DNA from: Gerris lacustris
Taxonomy: Eukaryota; Arthropoda; Insecta; Hemiptera; Gerridae
Length of the DNA stretch: 64,000 bases
Direction: 5' to 3'
NCBI GenBank assembly: GCA_951217055.1
Contig: OX578280.1
Location: 64,303,633-64,367,632 of the forward strand
Made by a program: the position numbers and the translations under genes. This document shows, piece after piece, positions 44,783 through 55,259 of the stretch. The notes below the pieces were generated by a model. It was not told where the DNA came from. It was given only the letters and a program-made list of their open reading frames with translations, and did not search any database. The first letter of the stretch is position 1. Every line of letters begins with the position of its first letter.

Positions 44783-45113
44783 TCTAGTTTTGGTTAATAA
44801 AACTTATTTTGCGGAGAGGCTTCCGTTTTTATTATCTAATTAGTCAGTAATATTTGGATTTAATAATACTTTATTATTTTTGAGTTTAGTATTTTAGTAT
44901 TTTATAGATAGTGAGCGAAAGTTATATTTTTGCAAGTCACGTTTGTTATAGAGTATTTACAGCAGAAAACTTCGTTTTGTAATAAAGTAAAGCGTGGAAA
45001 ATATCTAGAGCAAAGTTTTTTAGTTCAGTAGGTTTTTTTCTTTTGTGGCGTAACAATTGGCACTTTTTAGGGGATTTATGATATCAAATTATTCAGTTCA
45101 ATGAGCTGAGTTA

Positions 45114-45242
<129 letters not shown>

Positions 45243-45459
45243 ATCTTTGACCTATATTGACCATACAATATAGTGAGTATCTTGTGAGTAACGCCTCCTA
45301 ACCTTCAGCTAAGAAAATAATCAGATATGCAATGAAAGTAAAGGCTGTTAATATAATTAATAAATTATTTATGTGACAATTAAAACAAATTTTTTTGTAA
45401 TGCTTAAATTAAAATAAACTATTTCTCACTGCTTAAATTCATCTTTCAAATAACGTTTA

Positions 45460-45855
45460 TCTCCACTAGGGAGAAAAAAATATGATTTTGGATTAGTTTT
45501 TTAGAGATTCAATTAAGTATTTTCTTCCCTAAACTCGAACAGTAGGGAGAAAAAGTAAAACTAGTGAGAAAAAGAAGTATGACCAACTTAATTATGCTAA
45601 TGTAGTGGGGTTGAAGAAATCAGGTTGACGACACTGCTTTTTCCACATTGTTTAAACCTGCATCAAAATAACCTTCCATTTGAGTTATATTTTGTATAAT
45701 TATCTCCCTCGGCTGCACCTCGGGAACTAAATAGCGTTATTCCCTCGGCTACGCATCGGGATTTAGGGACCATGGTTCCTTCGTCTTCGCCTCAAGAACT
45801 AACTTATTCGCTCAGGGAATAATGGCCTACTTTACTCCCTAGGTGCACAAATAAC
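45460..45855. mobile_element. Element with CCTCGGCTACGC repeats, second copy
   Basis: AGGGAGAAAAAAATATGA, ATTTTCTTCCCTAAA, and a run of TCCCTCGGCTGCACCTCGGG-type modules followed by GCTCAGGGAATAATGGCC match the element at 18704-19375 in order. The ends are uncertain. Confidence 0.5.
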
Positions 45856-45884
45856 TATTATTCACCCCAAAAACTTCTAAACAT

Positions 45885-46300
45885 GATTATGACTATAACT
45901 ACTTTAAACAATTACAATTCACGCTTACATCTTCTTCTTAAAATAACCACTAACTCACGCCTATAACTACATATATCTAATTTAAACAATTGCTATTCAC
46001 GCTTTTACTAATTCTTTAAACAACTACTGTACTCTGGCCTATAACTACTTTAAACAATTACTATTCTCGATTATAACAACTTCTTTAAACAACTGTTGCA
46101 CTCACGGCTATAACTACTTTAAACAATTACTATTCTCGATTATAACAACTTCTTTAAACAACTGCTGCACTCACGGCTATAACTACTTTAAACAATTGCT
46201 ATTCACGCTTATAACTACTTCCTAAAACAACCACTATACTCACGTCAATAACTACTTCTTTAAACAATTACCACGCACGCTTAAACTAATTATTCTCCTT
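45885..46300. repeat. About 35-bp minisatellite, some eleven copies
   Basis: Units are of the form TATAACTACTTTAAACAATT + ACTATTCTCGAT. A 69-bp double unit is nearly perfectly repeated near 46040-46175. Copies diverge toward both ends. Confidence 0.85.
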
Positions 46301-46304
46301 GATT

Positions 46305-47945
46305 AAACCGAAACTAAAATAATTTATAAATACATGAAGAGCTTAAGATTAATTATTTTTTTAATTTTGTTGCCAATTTACATCATGAAAATCGGTGGGC
46401 TTTCAGTTCCGATTAATAATTTATTATCCGATACTAAGGGTCTGTCGGAATTAATGAAAACGAATTAAATAACAAAATTGAGAGAATGCTGGATATGAAA
46501 GCACGTTCGAATGATACAGGGTGGAACTGATACAGGATTACCTGTATTAACTCAATCCTCTTCTTCTTTACCTGATTTAAAATTAATTTATTATTTTTCT
46601 CTAACTTTATATTACGAACACATTTACAATCTAAGTGGATCAGAACACATAACACATATTCGATCAATTAAGTTCTTAGTAAATACACTTAGAGATAGAT
46701 TCTTGGCAATCTATGTAATTAGATAAACATATGTTGTTAATTTGTTTCACTGTTATTATATTAATTATACTGATAGATATTTTAAGAAGAAAATTCATAG
46801 TCGTTCAATGAATTAAAATAGCGAAGAAAACTAGTGATATTAATTTGGCTGAAAGTATTTTTCTAATATTGACATTCCTTGTTCAAATCCTAGACTGGGA
46901 AGTTGTTTTACCCTGATAATCTCAATGGTGAGAAATGGTACACACCTACATGGTTAGAGGTAGGAAGTAGTCCAACTTGTCTTTTTATATATAACCTATG
47001 TTTTATCATTATTTGGAAATCAAATAAGCGACATCGAATTTTATCTTGATTCAAGATTGTGGCCATTTATATGAAAACTTTAACATGACGATATTTCTAG
47101 AATGAATTTCTAAATGTAGACTTTATAGGGATGCGATAAGAAACGTCGAGGGGGGGGGGGTTGCTCAAAAGGAAATAAACCTGATTTTTCCGAATCAGGA
47201 AATTTCAACTTTTAAAATTTCATCCAAGAGAGTATAAAAATTATAGGGGAAGAATTTAAGATAATCTGGTCTGGACTGTAGTATGTCAACATATTGAATT
47301 TTTAAAAAAAGATATATAAATTTAAAATAACACACTACCTGGCGATGCATAGGGATCCAGCTAATTTATTATATCAGCACTTATTATTTTGATTGGTAGT
47401 GTATGACTCACAAATTCTAGCATAATGTTGCGCAGGAGAAGATGGGTTGTTTTTACTATAAACATTAGTCTTGAATAAGCACTATCCATGAACCTATAAC
47501 TCATTTTCACAATGTTTTAAGAAGGTTCAACAGTGTGTAATTTTAGTGTAAAGTTCAAGATGAAAACTCCACTTTGTCTGTAGTAGTGAAGATTTGATTC
47601 CTAAAAAGGTAAAAATGTTTCATACTGATAACTTCAAGAAGATATGTAAAGTGACCGAGTATCCCGTCTTGTTATATGCTAATGGGAACGTTTAAAAAAC
47701 GGAACATCATCACATTGATTTTAGCTATGAATGGAAATTGAATTATGAATGTTCTTTAGTGATAATTGGAATTCTTTGTCAAGATCATACAGGCGGTTTA
47801 ATCTAGAATAACCTTTTAATTGTCTAACCACATTATGAATGTGTAAATTAAAATTAGACGATCGTTTCTGTATTTCGGATATTGTCAATGAAAAATTATA
47901 CATAGACTGAGTGACGAAACAGGTGTTAATTAAGAACAAATTGTA
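46305..47945. other. AT-rich sequence, nothing identified
   Basis: Short frames on both strands lack recognisable motifs. A G11 run lies at 47150-47160. Confidence 0.4.
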
Positions 47946-47979
47946 GGGTACCCGGGTGATGAGAGCCTAAACAGGAATG

Positions 47980-48640
47980 CGGATTAATGACTGAGGTACG
48001 ACTATCTGTGTGAAGGGTTCACTAAAGAACGTACATAAGGTACACATTGTATGGGTTCCAGGTCAATGTGGCATTGAGGGCAATGAGATTGCTGACCAGT
48101 TAGCCAAAATGGGTTCCAATTCGACCCCAATTACACAGGAACCAGTTGTTGGCGTTTGACCAGTTGGGGCCACGTTGTGGAGTGAAACATTCCATAAGTA
48201 CTTTCATGAAGTTAGATATCCACAGAATATATGGAACTGTGATGATGATCCGGGAACAATATCTGCATCTTACCAGAAGCTCTCGCTCAAAAAACAATCT
48301 TGTCATCTTTTGACAGGCATTCTTACTGGACACTGTAGACTAAGTCGACATCTCCAGGCCTAGCTGAAAGCCTAGTGTGCAGGCTGTGCGAGGAAAAGGA
48401 TGAAACCCCTTCTCATCTTATTAGCAGCTGTCCTGTATTAACACGCCTGACGATATTTTTAGGTGGGAAATCTTTGGCTTTGCCATCCTGCCGATTGAAG
48501 AACTAAGGTTGCTTCCCCTAAGCAAGGTACTCACTTTCTGTGGGTCTGTCAGCTTGCTTAGAGGATAGAGTACTATAACATGGATTATATAACCGGTTTT
48601 GCACCTTGGACCTGCATGTAAGGTCTTACCGATTCGGACT
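47980..48640 (+). pseudogene. LINE RNase H and C-terminal zinc-knuckle relic
   Basis: From 48039 one frame reads KVHIVWVPGQCGIEGNEIAD then QLAKMGSNS, the last part of an RNase H domain as found at the end of Jockey/I-type ORF2. The usual His of VPGH is Gln here, while the Asp of NEIAD is kept. Further on HCRLSRHLQ and, in another frame, SPVCRLCEEKDETPSHLISSC give the C-x2-C...H-x4-C zinc-binding tail that follows RNase H in such elements. Stops at 48158 and 48361 and frameshifts show it is dead. Confidence 0.7.
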
Positions 48641-48644
48641 TAGT

Positions 48645-48955
48645 TTTAAAAGTCCCCCAAGGAAAAAAAGAATAAAGGAATGTACATAAAACAAACTATG
48701 GCTCAAATTTAAAACTAGTAACTTTACAAGTAAGATGTTTAAAAAGTTAAATTTATTTAATTAATTGTCCTTACTCTAGGAGCTACTTACAAGTTCACAT
48801 AATATGATTTGATTGGCACATTATGTATGCGATTTATAAAGATAACTATTATCTACATGATCAGATAAAATTAATGTTCTTTAGGTAACTTACAATGGAA
48901 CACAAGGGTTTTAATATAGCAATAGATAGGAGTAAAATATAAAATTTGGATTTTT
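48645..48955. other. AT-rich sequence, nothing identified
   Basis: No feature recognised between the LINE relic and the open frame that follows. Confidence 0.4.
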
Positions 48956-48957
48956 TT

Positions 48958-49260
48958 TCACAGATGAACATTTGTTGTGGGAGTTAAAAATAAGCTGTCA
49001 GACAAAGAGATGTCTATTTGTATATCGTGCGTGGAAACCTCCGTTTTAAATGACTTCGAACACAATTGAAGCGTAACCAACAAACTTTTTACTGTCGACT
49101 GTATTTCGGTATATTGTCTGTTGGGGATTCTTTGACATTTTACATGTCCTTCGGACAACACGAGTGTTACTGCACTACTCGAAATAACGTCGGGTAGAAG
49201 TTTTACGTATACACATGTCAAGTGGGGTTTTTGGACAGCGACTTCAACTAGCCGACGATT
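48958..49260 (-). CDS. Unrecognised open frame, possible exon
   Basis: One hundred codons are open between stops; the first Met is at 49221. The composition is protein-like (VYVKLLPDVISSSAVTLVLS, VKSLLVTLQLCSKSFKTEVS), with few runs and no repeat origin that I could see, and G+C is higher than in the flanks. I recognise no domain or signal peptide. It could be a host exon, an old mobile-element fragment or chance. No convincing splice acceptor was found at its 5' edge. Confidence 0.25.
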   Translation of the reverse strand, partial: NRRLVEVAVQKPHLTCVYVKLLPDVISSSAVTLVLSEGHVKCQRIPNRQYTEIQSTVKSLLVTLQLCSKSFKTEVSTHDIQIDISLSDSLFLTPTTNVHL

Positions 49261-49269
49261 TCACGTGAA

Positions 49270-49955
49270 TTGTCATTTGAAAGTATCAAATGTAAACTTT
49301 CTATTATTACAACAGCCTTTTCTAATCGAAACACGGCTTTATATTTTATTTAATTGTAAAAGTTTTATCTTAAATGTTAGGTCATTAAACTCGCTTTAAT
49401 GTTACTTTTTTATCACAATAAATCTATAAAGTGAAAATTTTTTCTAAGTGGTGTCTACTACTATAAAATATCGAACCAATGAATTTAAAAAACTTCCTTT
49501 ATAGACTGATAATGAATTTAAATGACAATATATATATATTCAATTGAATAATTTATTATTATACATAAAACCGGGGACCGTGCACCCATGGCGCTTGAAA
49601 GGAAGAGCAAAATCCTTAACAACCCCCCTCCCTCTTGGACTCATTTTTCTTCTCTCACCATTCCCTAAACGGCACGGTTAAAATTCGGGTTTTTTTCCAA
49701 GATACAGGAATTTGCCCTTTTATATTTATTATTAACGATTTAAAAAGTGTTCACAAAGGTACCTCAGACAACAAAAAATATGTGTGAGACTCTCACGCAT
49801 TAGAAGTGAAACTTAAGTTTTAGAAACAGAATAAATATATGAAATATGTGTATGAAATAGCACAATAACCCTTATTGAAGTAATGCATAGTATATAAATC
49901 ATTTAGAAATTAATTTTTAAAGCTTAATTCGGGACTAGGTATTGTTATTGAGAGG
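49270..49955. other. Mostly AT-rich sequence, nothing identified
   Basis: No coding frame or repeat boundary was recognised. Confidence 0.4.
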
Positions 49956-49959
49956 AAAT

Positions 49960-50110
49960 TATTCTTCAGTGTAGCTCAATTGGTTAGAGCACTTTACTGG
50001 AAATATAGAGGCCCGTGGTTCGAGTCCCGGCGGTGCTGGAGTCTATTTTTCTCTGTCTATCTCCCGTTGTTAATAATAATTGTAATTTTTGATTTAAAAT
50101 AAATAATTTA
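49960..50110 (+). mobile_element. SINE family C, third copy, with tRNA-like head
   Basis: TGTAGCTCAATTGGTTAGAGCA (D arm), CTTTA-CTGGAAA-TATAG (anticodon arm, GGA) and GTGGTTCGAGTCCCGG (T arm with a good B box) form the head at about 49968-50040. The family tail TCTATTTTTCTCTGTCTATC follows. The T stem and acceptor do not pair cleanly and the tail is shared with other copies, so this is a SINE rather than a tRNA gene. Confidence 0.75.
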
Positions 50111-50267
50111 TTAAATACGCAACATACATATTTATAAACTAGAATTTACAACGCCGCCACAGTCAGATAACTTCTCAAAGAAAATAATTTCAATTAGTAA
50201 AATATTTTTGTAAAATGTTAGCGAATAATAAAGAAAATCATGAAAACAACATTAATATATATAATTG

Positions 50268-50268
<1 letters not shown>

Positions 50269-50339
<71 letters not shown>
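50269..50339. repeat. TA dinucleotide microsatellite
   Basis: About 35 TA units. Confidence 0.95.
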
Positions 50340-50343
<4 letters not shown>

Positions 50344-50407
50344 ATATGTATTAATTGTTAAAATAATAATACCCTTATATACCAATTCTGTGTACCGAAT
50401 GGTAGAA

Positions 50408-50560
50408 CTACTTTCGTGGTATAACGGTTAACACGTGAGCCTCTTAATCCAGGGGTCGGGGGTTCGAGACTCGTCCAGAGGGAAGATTTTTTACAGGTAA
50501 ATCAATTGCCGGCCTAAGTTGGCAGTCGATTAAAATATCTATCACAGGCAGAACGAGTTT
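50408..50560 (+). mobile_element. tRNA-Lys(CUU)-like SINE or tRNA pseudogene
   Basis: TCGTGGTATAACGGTTAACA (A-box region), GTGAGCCTCTTAATCCAGGG and GTCGGGGGTTCGAGACTCGTCC follow the order of a tRNA-Lys with anticodon CTT (loop TCTTAAT). The anticodon stem pairs poorly and the T stem is imperfect. Downstream AGGTAAATCAATTGCCGGCC is not part of a tRNA and may be a SINE body. No second copy was seen here. Confidence 0.5.
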
Positions 50561-50814
50561 TAAAACCAAAACTTGCAATTTCGTTAATTTCACATCAAAA
50601 ATGTTTCACTTGGATGAGTCTCAACGTGAACTTGGTTTCCCGATGTCAATTTCATCAAAGCAAATTTACTCTACCTCGGCTAAAGAAGTTTCAATTCAAA
50701 AATTTAAACACATGATTGTTAACATATCGTCTTCGATTTTTAGCCTAATACGATTTATTTGGATCAATAAATCGGAATGTAGATCCCCCCCCCCCGGGAA
50801 AACTATGTATATTG

Positions 50815-51115
50815 TTATATTTGTATTTAAATGGACTTCAAATATAATTATATAATTAAAATCGTTAAATGGTTTCTAAAAAAAAAAAATTTTTTTTTTT
50901 CACGAATTTTTTTGCACCTCGGGGTATGATTTTTCTAGCATATATGCAAATTTTTTAGCCATTAGTTTTAGGCTCGTGTCTGCAGAAACTATAGACGATA
51001 AAATGCTATCTTTTAAAAGCCTCATTTTTGGACTCAGTGGACATCAATACGTGTAAATCCATAAAATTCTCAAAATTGAATTTTGGTTCCATGATAATAC
51101 TTTTTATCTCTCTTG
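50815..51115 (+). mobile_element. Family D repeat, decayed copy D6
   Basis: ATTTAAATGGACTTCAAATA, CTCGGGGTATGATTTTTCTA, TTAGGCTCGTGTCTGCAGAA and TTTGGACTCAGTGGACATCA follow the family order. The microsatellite is almost lost and the terminal hairpin is degraded. Confidence 0.6.
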
Positions 51116-51299
51116 ATCTCCATTTCTTCTAAATATATGAGACAGAAAATCAATATTTGTTACAAAATTTAATTTAACGAAAAAAACAAACTTTGAAACT
51201 TTGATAGAATATATTAGTCTGTATTAAACGTATCTGTTAGTTAGTAGTGAAAATAGTACAGTCAGTCTTTCCTGATAATAGGCTGTTTGCAGTAAAAAT

Positions 51300-51480
51300 G
51301 GAGACTACTTTTGTTTCATGGATCGCTTCGGACACACGAGAAAAGCTTAATTCCAAATTTGCGGGAACGCCCGGAAGGCGGTTGTACGGGTAAAAAAGTA
51401 AAAATAGTGTATTCTCTTCATGATCTCTTCGATTCATGTCGTTGGAAAGCTTTTTAAGAGTAGAGTAATTTTGAATTGTT
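51300..51480 (+). mobile_element. Fragment related to the Helitron-like 3' region
   Basis: CGCCCGGAAGGCGGTTGTAC and CTTCATGATCTCTTCGATTC, GTTGGAAAGCTTTTTAAGAG correspond to blocks in the duplicated unit at 29300-29440. The 66-codon minus-strand frame here is probably chance. Confidence 0.4.
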
Positions 51481-51481
51481 T

Positions 51482-51760
51482 AAGAAAAATCGTCGGGACC
51501 GTTTTCGATATATATATATTTTTTTTTACGTGTTTTCAGAGTTTTGGAGGGGTATTGCTTCCAAATTTGGAGCTAAAATTCATATCTCGATTTCACCTCA
51601 GGATATGATTTTTCTGAACATGTATGCAAAATTACGTTAAAATCGGCCAGTAGTTTAGGCTCCGCGCGTCTGCAAACAGACTTGGACGTCAAAGCGTGTA
51701 AATTCATCAAAATCTCAAAATCGAATTTTCACAATACTTTTTCTTTAGTAAAAACAGACA
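51482..51760 (+). mobile_element. Family D repeat, 3' part, copy D5
   Basis: AATCGTCGGGACCGTTTTCG, ATTTGGAGCTAAAATTCATA, GTTAAAATCGGCCAGTAGTT and AATCTCAAAATCGAATTTTC match copy D1. The left half is missing and the microsatellite is reduced to one AACAGACTTGGACG stretch. Confidence 0.65.
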
Positions 51761-51764
51761 TTCT

Positions 51765-52260
51765 TCTTTGTATATTTTATGAATTGGTGGATTTGACATT
51801 CTTCTTCTCTAGAAAATAAAAATTAAATAAAATTTGTAAAAAAATAAAAATAAAAATAAATAAAACTAATAATTATAATAAAAATAAAATATACTGACAC
51901 TTATATACATTCTTATGCTATGAAAAACTAAGATTACTTAAAAGCAAAGTTCTAAAATCTCTCATCATAATGAACTTAGCAGCTTTATTATTATATTAGT
52001 ATAATTATTATAAATTATAGAGAGTGCGTTTCATGCTGTATTTCACAGAATAGAACAAAAACAGAAGACGTATAATAATTATGATTCCACCTGTTACAGC
52101 ACAACTAGGAACAAAGTTTGTTCCAATAGGGCAAGGCAAGTTACATAATATTTCCTTCACATAGACCACGTGATTTTTAAAAGGAGCACGTGCTTTTAAG
52201 TTTTAATTAAATCAGTCAAGTTTTACTTAAGTTTCCGTTATACATCTGTCAAATCCATAG
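51765..52260. other. AT-rich sequence, nothing identified
   Basis: No feature recognised. Confidence 0.4.
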
Positions 52261-52262
52261 TC

Positions 52263-52598
52263 TTAAATGGTTTTTATTAAGATGTATAAACTTGCTTCGC
52301 TGACTTGAATGATCGAGATAAAGTTCCCATGTAGATTGCTATAAATTGTACATTTGCTACAGTCGAAAAGACGAATGCTTTTGAAAAAGAACTGGCGGTC
52401 AAATTTAAAATAGTTTGCTTGAAGAGGGTATGTGTTGCGTTGACTGTCGAACCTTGGTTTATCGATCAGGGCTGAGATAGCGAAGGAGTGTCTGGCGGTA
52501 AAGTACAACCATGTTAAAGCTTCCTCTACTTTACCCTCGGGGTAATCTAATACCGTAGCCAAGATATGTTCAACAAGCCGCCGCTTTACATACCTACC
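52263..52598 (-). CDS. Unrecognised open frame, possible exon
   Basis: The frame is open for 111 codons, starting right after ATTTAG, which could be a splice acceptor; the first Met is at 52562. It reads RRLVEHILATVLDYPEGKVE, ALTWLYFTARHSFAISALID and FDRQFFFKSIRLFDCSKCTI. The mixture of charged and hydrophobic residues is protein-like and no repeat underlies it. I recognise no family. No strong donor site was identified; GAGG-GTAAAG within the frame is one option. Host exon, mobile-element fragment and chance all remain possible. Confidence 0.3.
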   Translation of the reverse strand, partial: GRYVKRRLVEHILATVLDYPEGKVEEALTWLYFTARHSFAISALIDKPRFDSQRNTYPLQANYFKFDRQFFFKSIRLFDCSKCTIYSNLHGNFISIIQVSEASLYILIKTI

Positions 52599-52599
52599 C

Positions 52600-53080
52600 T
52601 AAATTCTATAACTTGTCTCTTTAAGGTTTCCGATTACAACACCTCGATTATTCTGTAATTTGTTTACACAGCCATTAGTTAATAAAGTAACACGCTTCCT
52701 TTGGTTTAAATCTCGTCAAAATAACCATAAAACCAACAATTAACATGGGTTCATGGGTCGTGTTTGGGTTGTATAGATAAAAATACATTCACGAAGCCGT
52801 GGAGATTTCACTGAGCGTTTTCCCCCACTTTTTCTTCCTTCCTTGTGCACTTGCGCAGAGTTCCGTTTAGGTTATAAAAACAAAGCCGAATTTATTATTA
52901 AAATAAAATAAGAACTTTTTAAAACTAGGTGTGCAATGCAGTTGTCTGCTTGCAATATTGAGCTGAGAGTGCATTTTAATCTTAAACAATAAACATTTTT
53001 ATTCATAAACAGCTAAAATCTGACAAAAATAGTAATATTTCTAATTTTTAATTAAACAGATTTTTTTTTGCTATTTTTCT
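52600..53080. other. Slightly GC-richer sequence, nothing identified
   Basis: The part 52690-52890 is less AT-rich than its surroundings, which might suit a promoter of the minus-strand frame at 52263-52598, but I see no TATA box or initiator I would defend. Confidence 0.25.
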
Positions 53081-53085
53081 ATGTT

Positions 53086-53712
53086 CAGGAGGAAACTATT
53101 GTACCCCGTACCCCTGTGTACCAATTTGAACCATTTCAGATGTATACATTCCTGTGGTTGGTCACATTGACGGTGCTGAATTTTGTGCGGATTGGTTCAG
53201 TCGTTCAGGGGGAAAGTTTTGTACCCCGTACCCCGCACCCCTGTGTACCAATTTGAACCATTTCAGATTTATACCTTCATGTGGTTGGTCACTATGGCCG
53301 TGCTGAATTTTGTGCGGATCACTTCAGCCGTTTAGGAGGAAACTTTTGTACCCCATACCCTGTACCCCTGTGTACCAATTTGGACCATTTCAGATGTATA
53401 CTTTCCTGTGGTTGGTCACTATGACCGTGCCGAATTTCGTGCGAATTGGTTCAGCCGTTCAGAAGGAAACTTTTGTACCCCGTACTCCTGTGTACCTAAT
53501 TGGACCATTTCAGATTTATACCTTCCTGTGTTTGGTCACTATGACCATGCCGAATTTTGTGCGATTCGGTTCAGCCGATCAGGAGGAAACTTTTGTACCC
53601 CGTACCCCTGTGTACCAATTTGGACCATTTCAGATTTATACCTTCCTGTAGTTAGTCACTATGACCGTGCCAAATTATGTGCAGATCGGTTCAGCCGTTC
53701 AGGAGGAGTATG
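53086..53712 (+). repeat. About 120-bp tandem array, five units
   Basis: Each unit runs GTTCAGGAGGAAACTTTTGT, ACCCCGTACCCCTGTGTACC, ATTTGGACCATTTCAG, TGGTTGGTCACTATGACCGT, GCCGAATTTTGTGCGGAT, CGGTTCAGCC. Unit lengths are about 118-127 bp. Overlapping frames of 62-119 codons arise because the unit happens to be open in two frames; they carry no domain. The GTGCGGAT-GGTTCAGCCGTT motif resembles those in 3' regions of arthropod transposons, so the array may be an expanded transposon end. Confidence 0.85.
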
Positions 53713-53714
53713 CG

Positions 53715-54550
53715 TCAGAAAAAATGCAAAGTGTAGTATAAGAGCTTTGCTTTGCTCAGCTCAATAAAAACAAATGTGTATTTTTATATTTACTGTATAA
53801 ATGGATGGACTCGAAAAATTAAATAAAAAATATAAGTAAGAGGGATAAGGACGAGAATGTTTTTATTAGGTTAGCGTCAATACGAAAAAGTTGGTTTCAA
53901 ACCAACTTTCCTTGCGTCATGTTATGGCAGCCTATAGATTATTCTGAAGCGCGTAAAATACGAATGTTATGAACCCAACCTTATCCCCAGCTAAAAACAA
54001 AACAAATTCATTCACATTCGTATAAAGTTGAAATTTTAACACTTAAAAAGTTAACTATCCATAGCATATGGAATCAAAGAATAATTAACTATCACTAGAG
54101 GAAAGAAAAATTGAGGGAGTCAGTGCTAAAGTGGCCAAGTCCATTTTTTGAAAAAAATGAGATAGATATTCTGAAAGCTTATACTGTATATTTTAATAGG
54201 GTTAGAGTGTTATAATTGTTAGTACCATGGGAACCCACAGAATACAGTAGTTTCAATGAGCACTGAAGAATTTCTAGTTGAATTTGCTCTGAATTTTCAA
54301 AGCAAATCTGAACCAAGTCACAGTAGCATCAATTTGAAATGTCATAAATTGGATTTTTTTTAAGGTATCAACCTACAATCTGTAAAATATATTTATTAAT
54401 GAACTAAACTATAGAATAATCGAATTAATTAAACTTTATAATGCAATAGAAATTAGCACTGAGTAAATTCACAAAAGTGTCTGTAACTCAAAATCAATTT
54501 TGATGGACTTGGTCCACTTTAATATTGAACAGCCCCCAATTATAATAATT
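53715..54550. other. AT-rich sequence, nothing identified
   Basis: No coding frame or repeat boundary recognised. Confidence 0.4.
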
Positions 54551-54554
54551 TTCC

Positions 54555-54775
54555 ATAGCTGAATGGCTAGTGTTCTCCCAACTTCGCCGCCTGAAACCTA
54601 GGTCTAAATGCTGACGAATCTGGTGAGTTCGAATCCCAGATTAGTAAGATATTTTTCACACTGATGATCACATTGAATAGTTAAGTAAAGTGGCCACGAT
54701 CCTTCGTCCTGTAATGACCTAATCATGTGTTGATCAGGGCTTGAAAAAAAAAAAAAAATAAAAATAAATAAATAA
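54555..54775 (+). mobile_element. tRNA-like SINE, unassigned family
   Basis: TGAATGGCTAGTGTTCTCCC (A-box-like) and TGGTGAGTTCGAATCCCAGA (B box) lie about 50 bp apart. A body follows with CACTGATGATCACATTGAAT, CCTGTAATGACCTAATC and a poly-A-rich tail near 54750-54775. The 3' part recurs as a scrap near 43140. Confidence 0.6.
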
Positions 54776-54974
54776 TCAGAAGGAACAGTCGAGGAAGGGC
54801 TTGGACCTATGCAATGGGCCAATGCAACTATAGTATAATAATGTAATTGATGTCATAGTGTCGTATAATAATTCACCATTCTAATCTGGATGGACGCCAA
54901 TTCACTTAAGTAGCTATCCATTTATATTGGAAGAATAGGGATCTTTCTTTTCTTCTTGCCGAAAATAGTAATTG

Positions 54975-55165
54975 GATTATGCTAGGACTCACCTCTAACC
55001 TGACCGCAACCTGTGCCTGACCACAGGTCAGGATTCAATTCCCGGACCGGGCCTCCCGCTCAATGTTCACCCAGTATTATTTAAACAAATAGTTAGCTGC
55101 TCAAAAGAGTTGCGCTATCAGGTTTCGGCCTGGAAACCATGATCGTCATTCTCGGTATCTGTATT
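54975..55165 (+). mobile_element. tRNA-derived SINE family B, copy B2
   Basis: TCAGGATTCAATTCCCGGAC is the B-box region; the body GCGCTATCAGGTTTCGGCCT-GGAAACCATG matches copy B1 (13860-14185) read on its minus strand. The head is more diverged. Confidence 0.6.
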
Positions 55166-55225
55166 TTGAGATCTCTTTCACACTTAATTTTATAGTTTTA
55201 TGACCATTCGCCCATTGATAGCACG

Positions 55226-55258
55226 CGAGGAAGCTATGTGCCACACTAATTCGCAGAC
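55226..55258 (-). mobile_element. Family E left-end fragment
   Basis: AGGAAGCTATGTGCCACACT + AATTCGCAGACT is the complement of the family's left end. Nothing else of the family is adjacent. Confidence 0.6.
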
Positions 55259-55259
55259 T

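Larger units (their letters stand above)
43508..44851 (+). mobile_element. Penelope-like element, 5'-truncated, with inverted terminal repeats
   Basis: Arms of about 220 bp at 43552-43771 and 44621-44841 are near-identical inverted copies. Penelope-like elements are known to carry such LTR-like repeats in either orientation. Between them lies the 3' part of the element's single ORF. A 12-bp direct repeat (TTAGTCAGTAAT at 43508-43519 and 44840-44851) flanks the whole, a likely target duplication. About 30 bp at 43520-43551 are extra at the left end. Both arms contain a hammerhead-like core. Confidence 0.8.
43430..45055 (+). mobile_element. Probable retrotransposon LTR, split by the Penelope-like element
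   Basis: With the insert at 43520-44839 set aside, about 306 bp remain that look like an LTR. They begin TGTCAATC, carry a TATA-like CTGTATAAAGGCGAG near 43478, an AATAAAG near 44979, and end GGCGTAACA at 45055. Directly after comes ATTGGCACTTTTTAGGGG, which could be a primer-binding site. No internal gag/pol frame or second LTR was found, so the call rests on end signals only. Confidence 0.35.

Noticed and set aside
49968..50040. Functional tRNA-Ser gene
   Set aside because: T and acceptor stems do not pair well, a serine-type long variable arm is lacking, and the downstream tail is shared with SINE copies at 35369 and 38885.
50408..50480. Functional tRNA-Lys(CUU) gene
   Set aside because: The anticodon stem and T stem are imperfect and extra sequence follows; called a SINE or pseudogene instead.
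53310..53767. Open frames of 113 and 119 codons
   Set aside because: They read a 120-bp tandem array in two frames; no domain and no start context.
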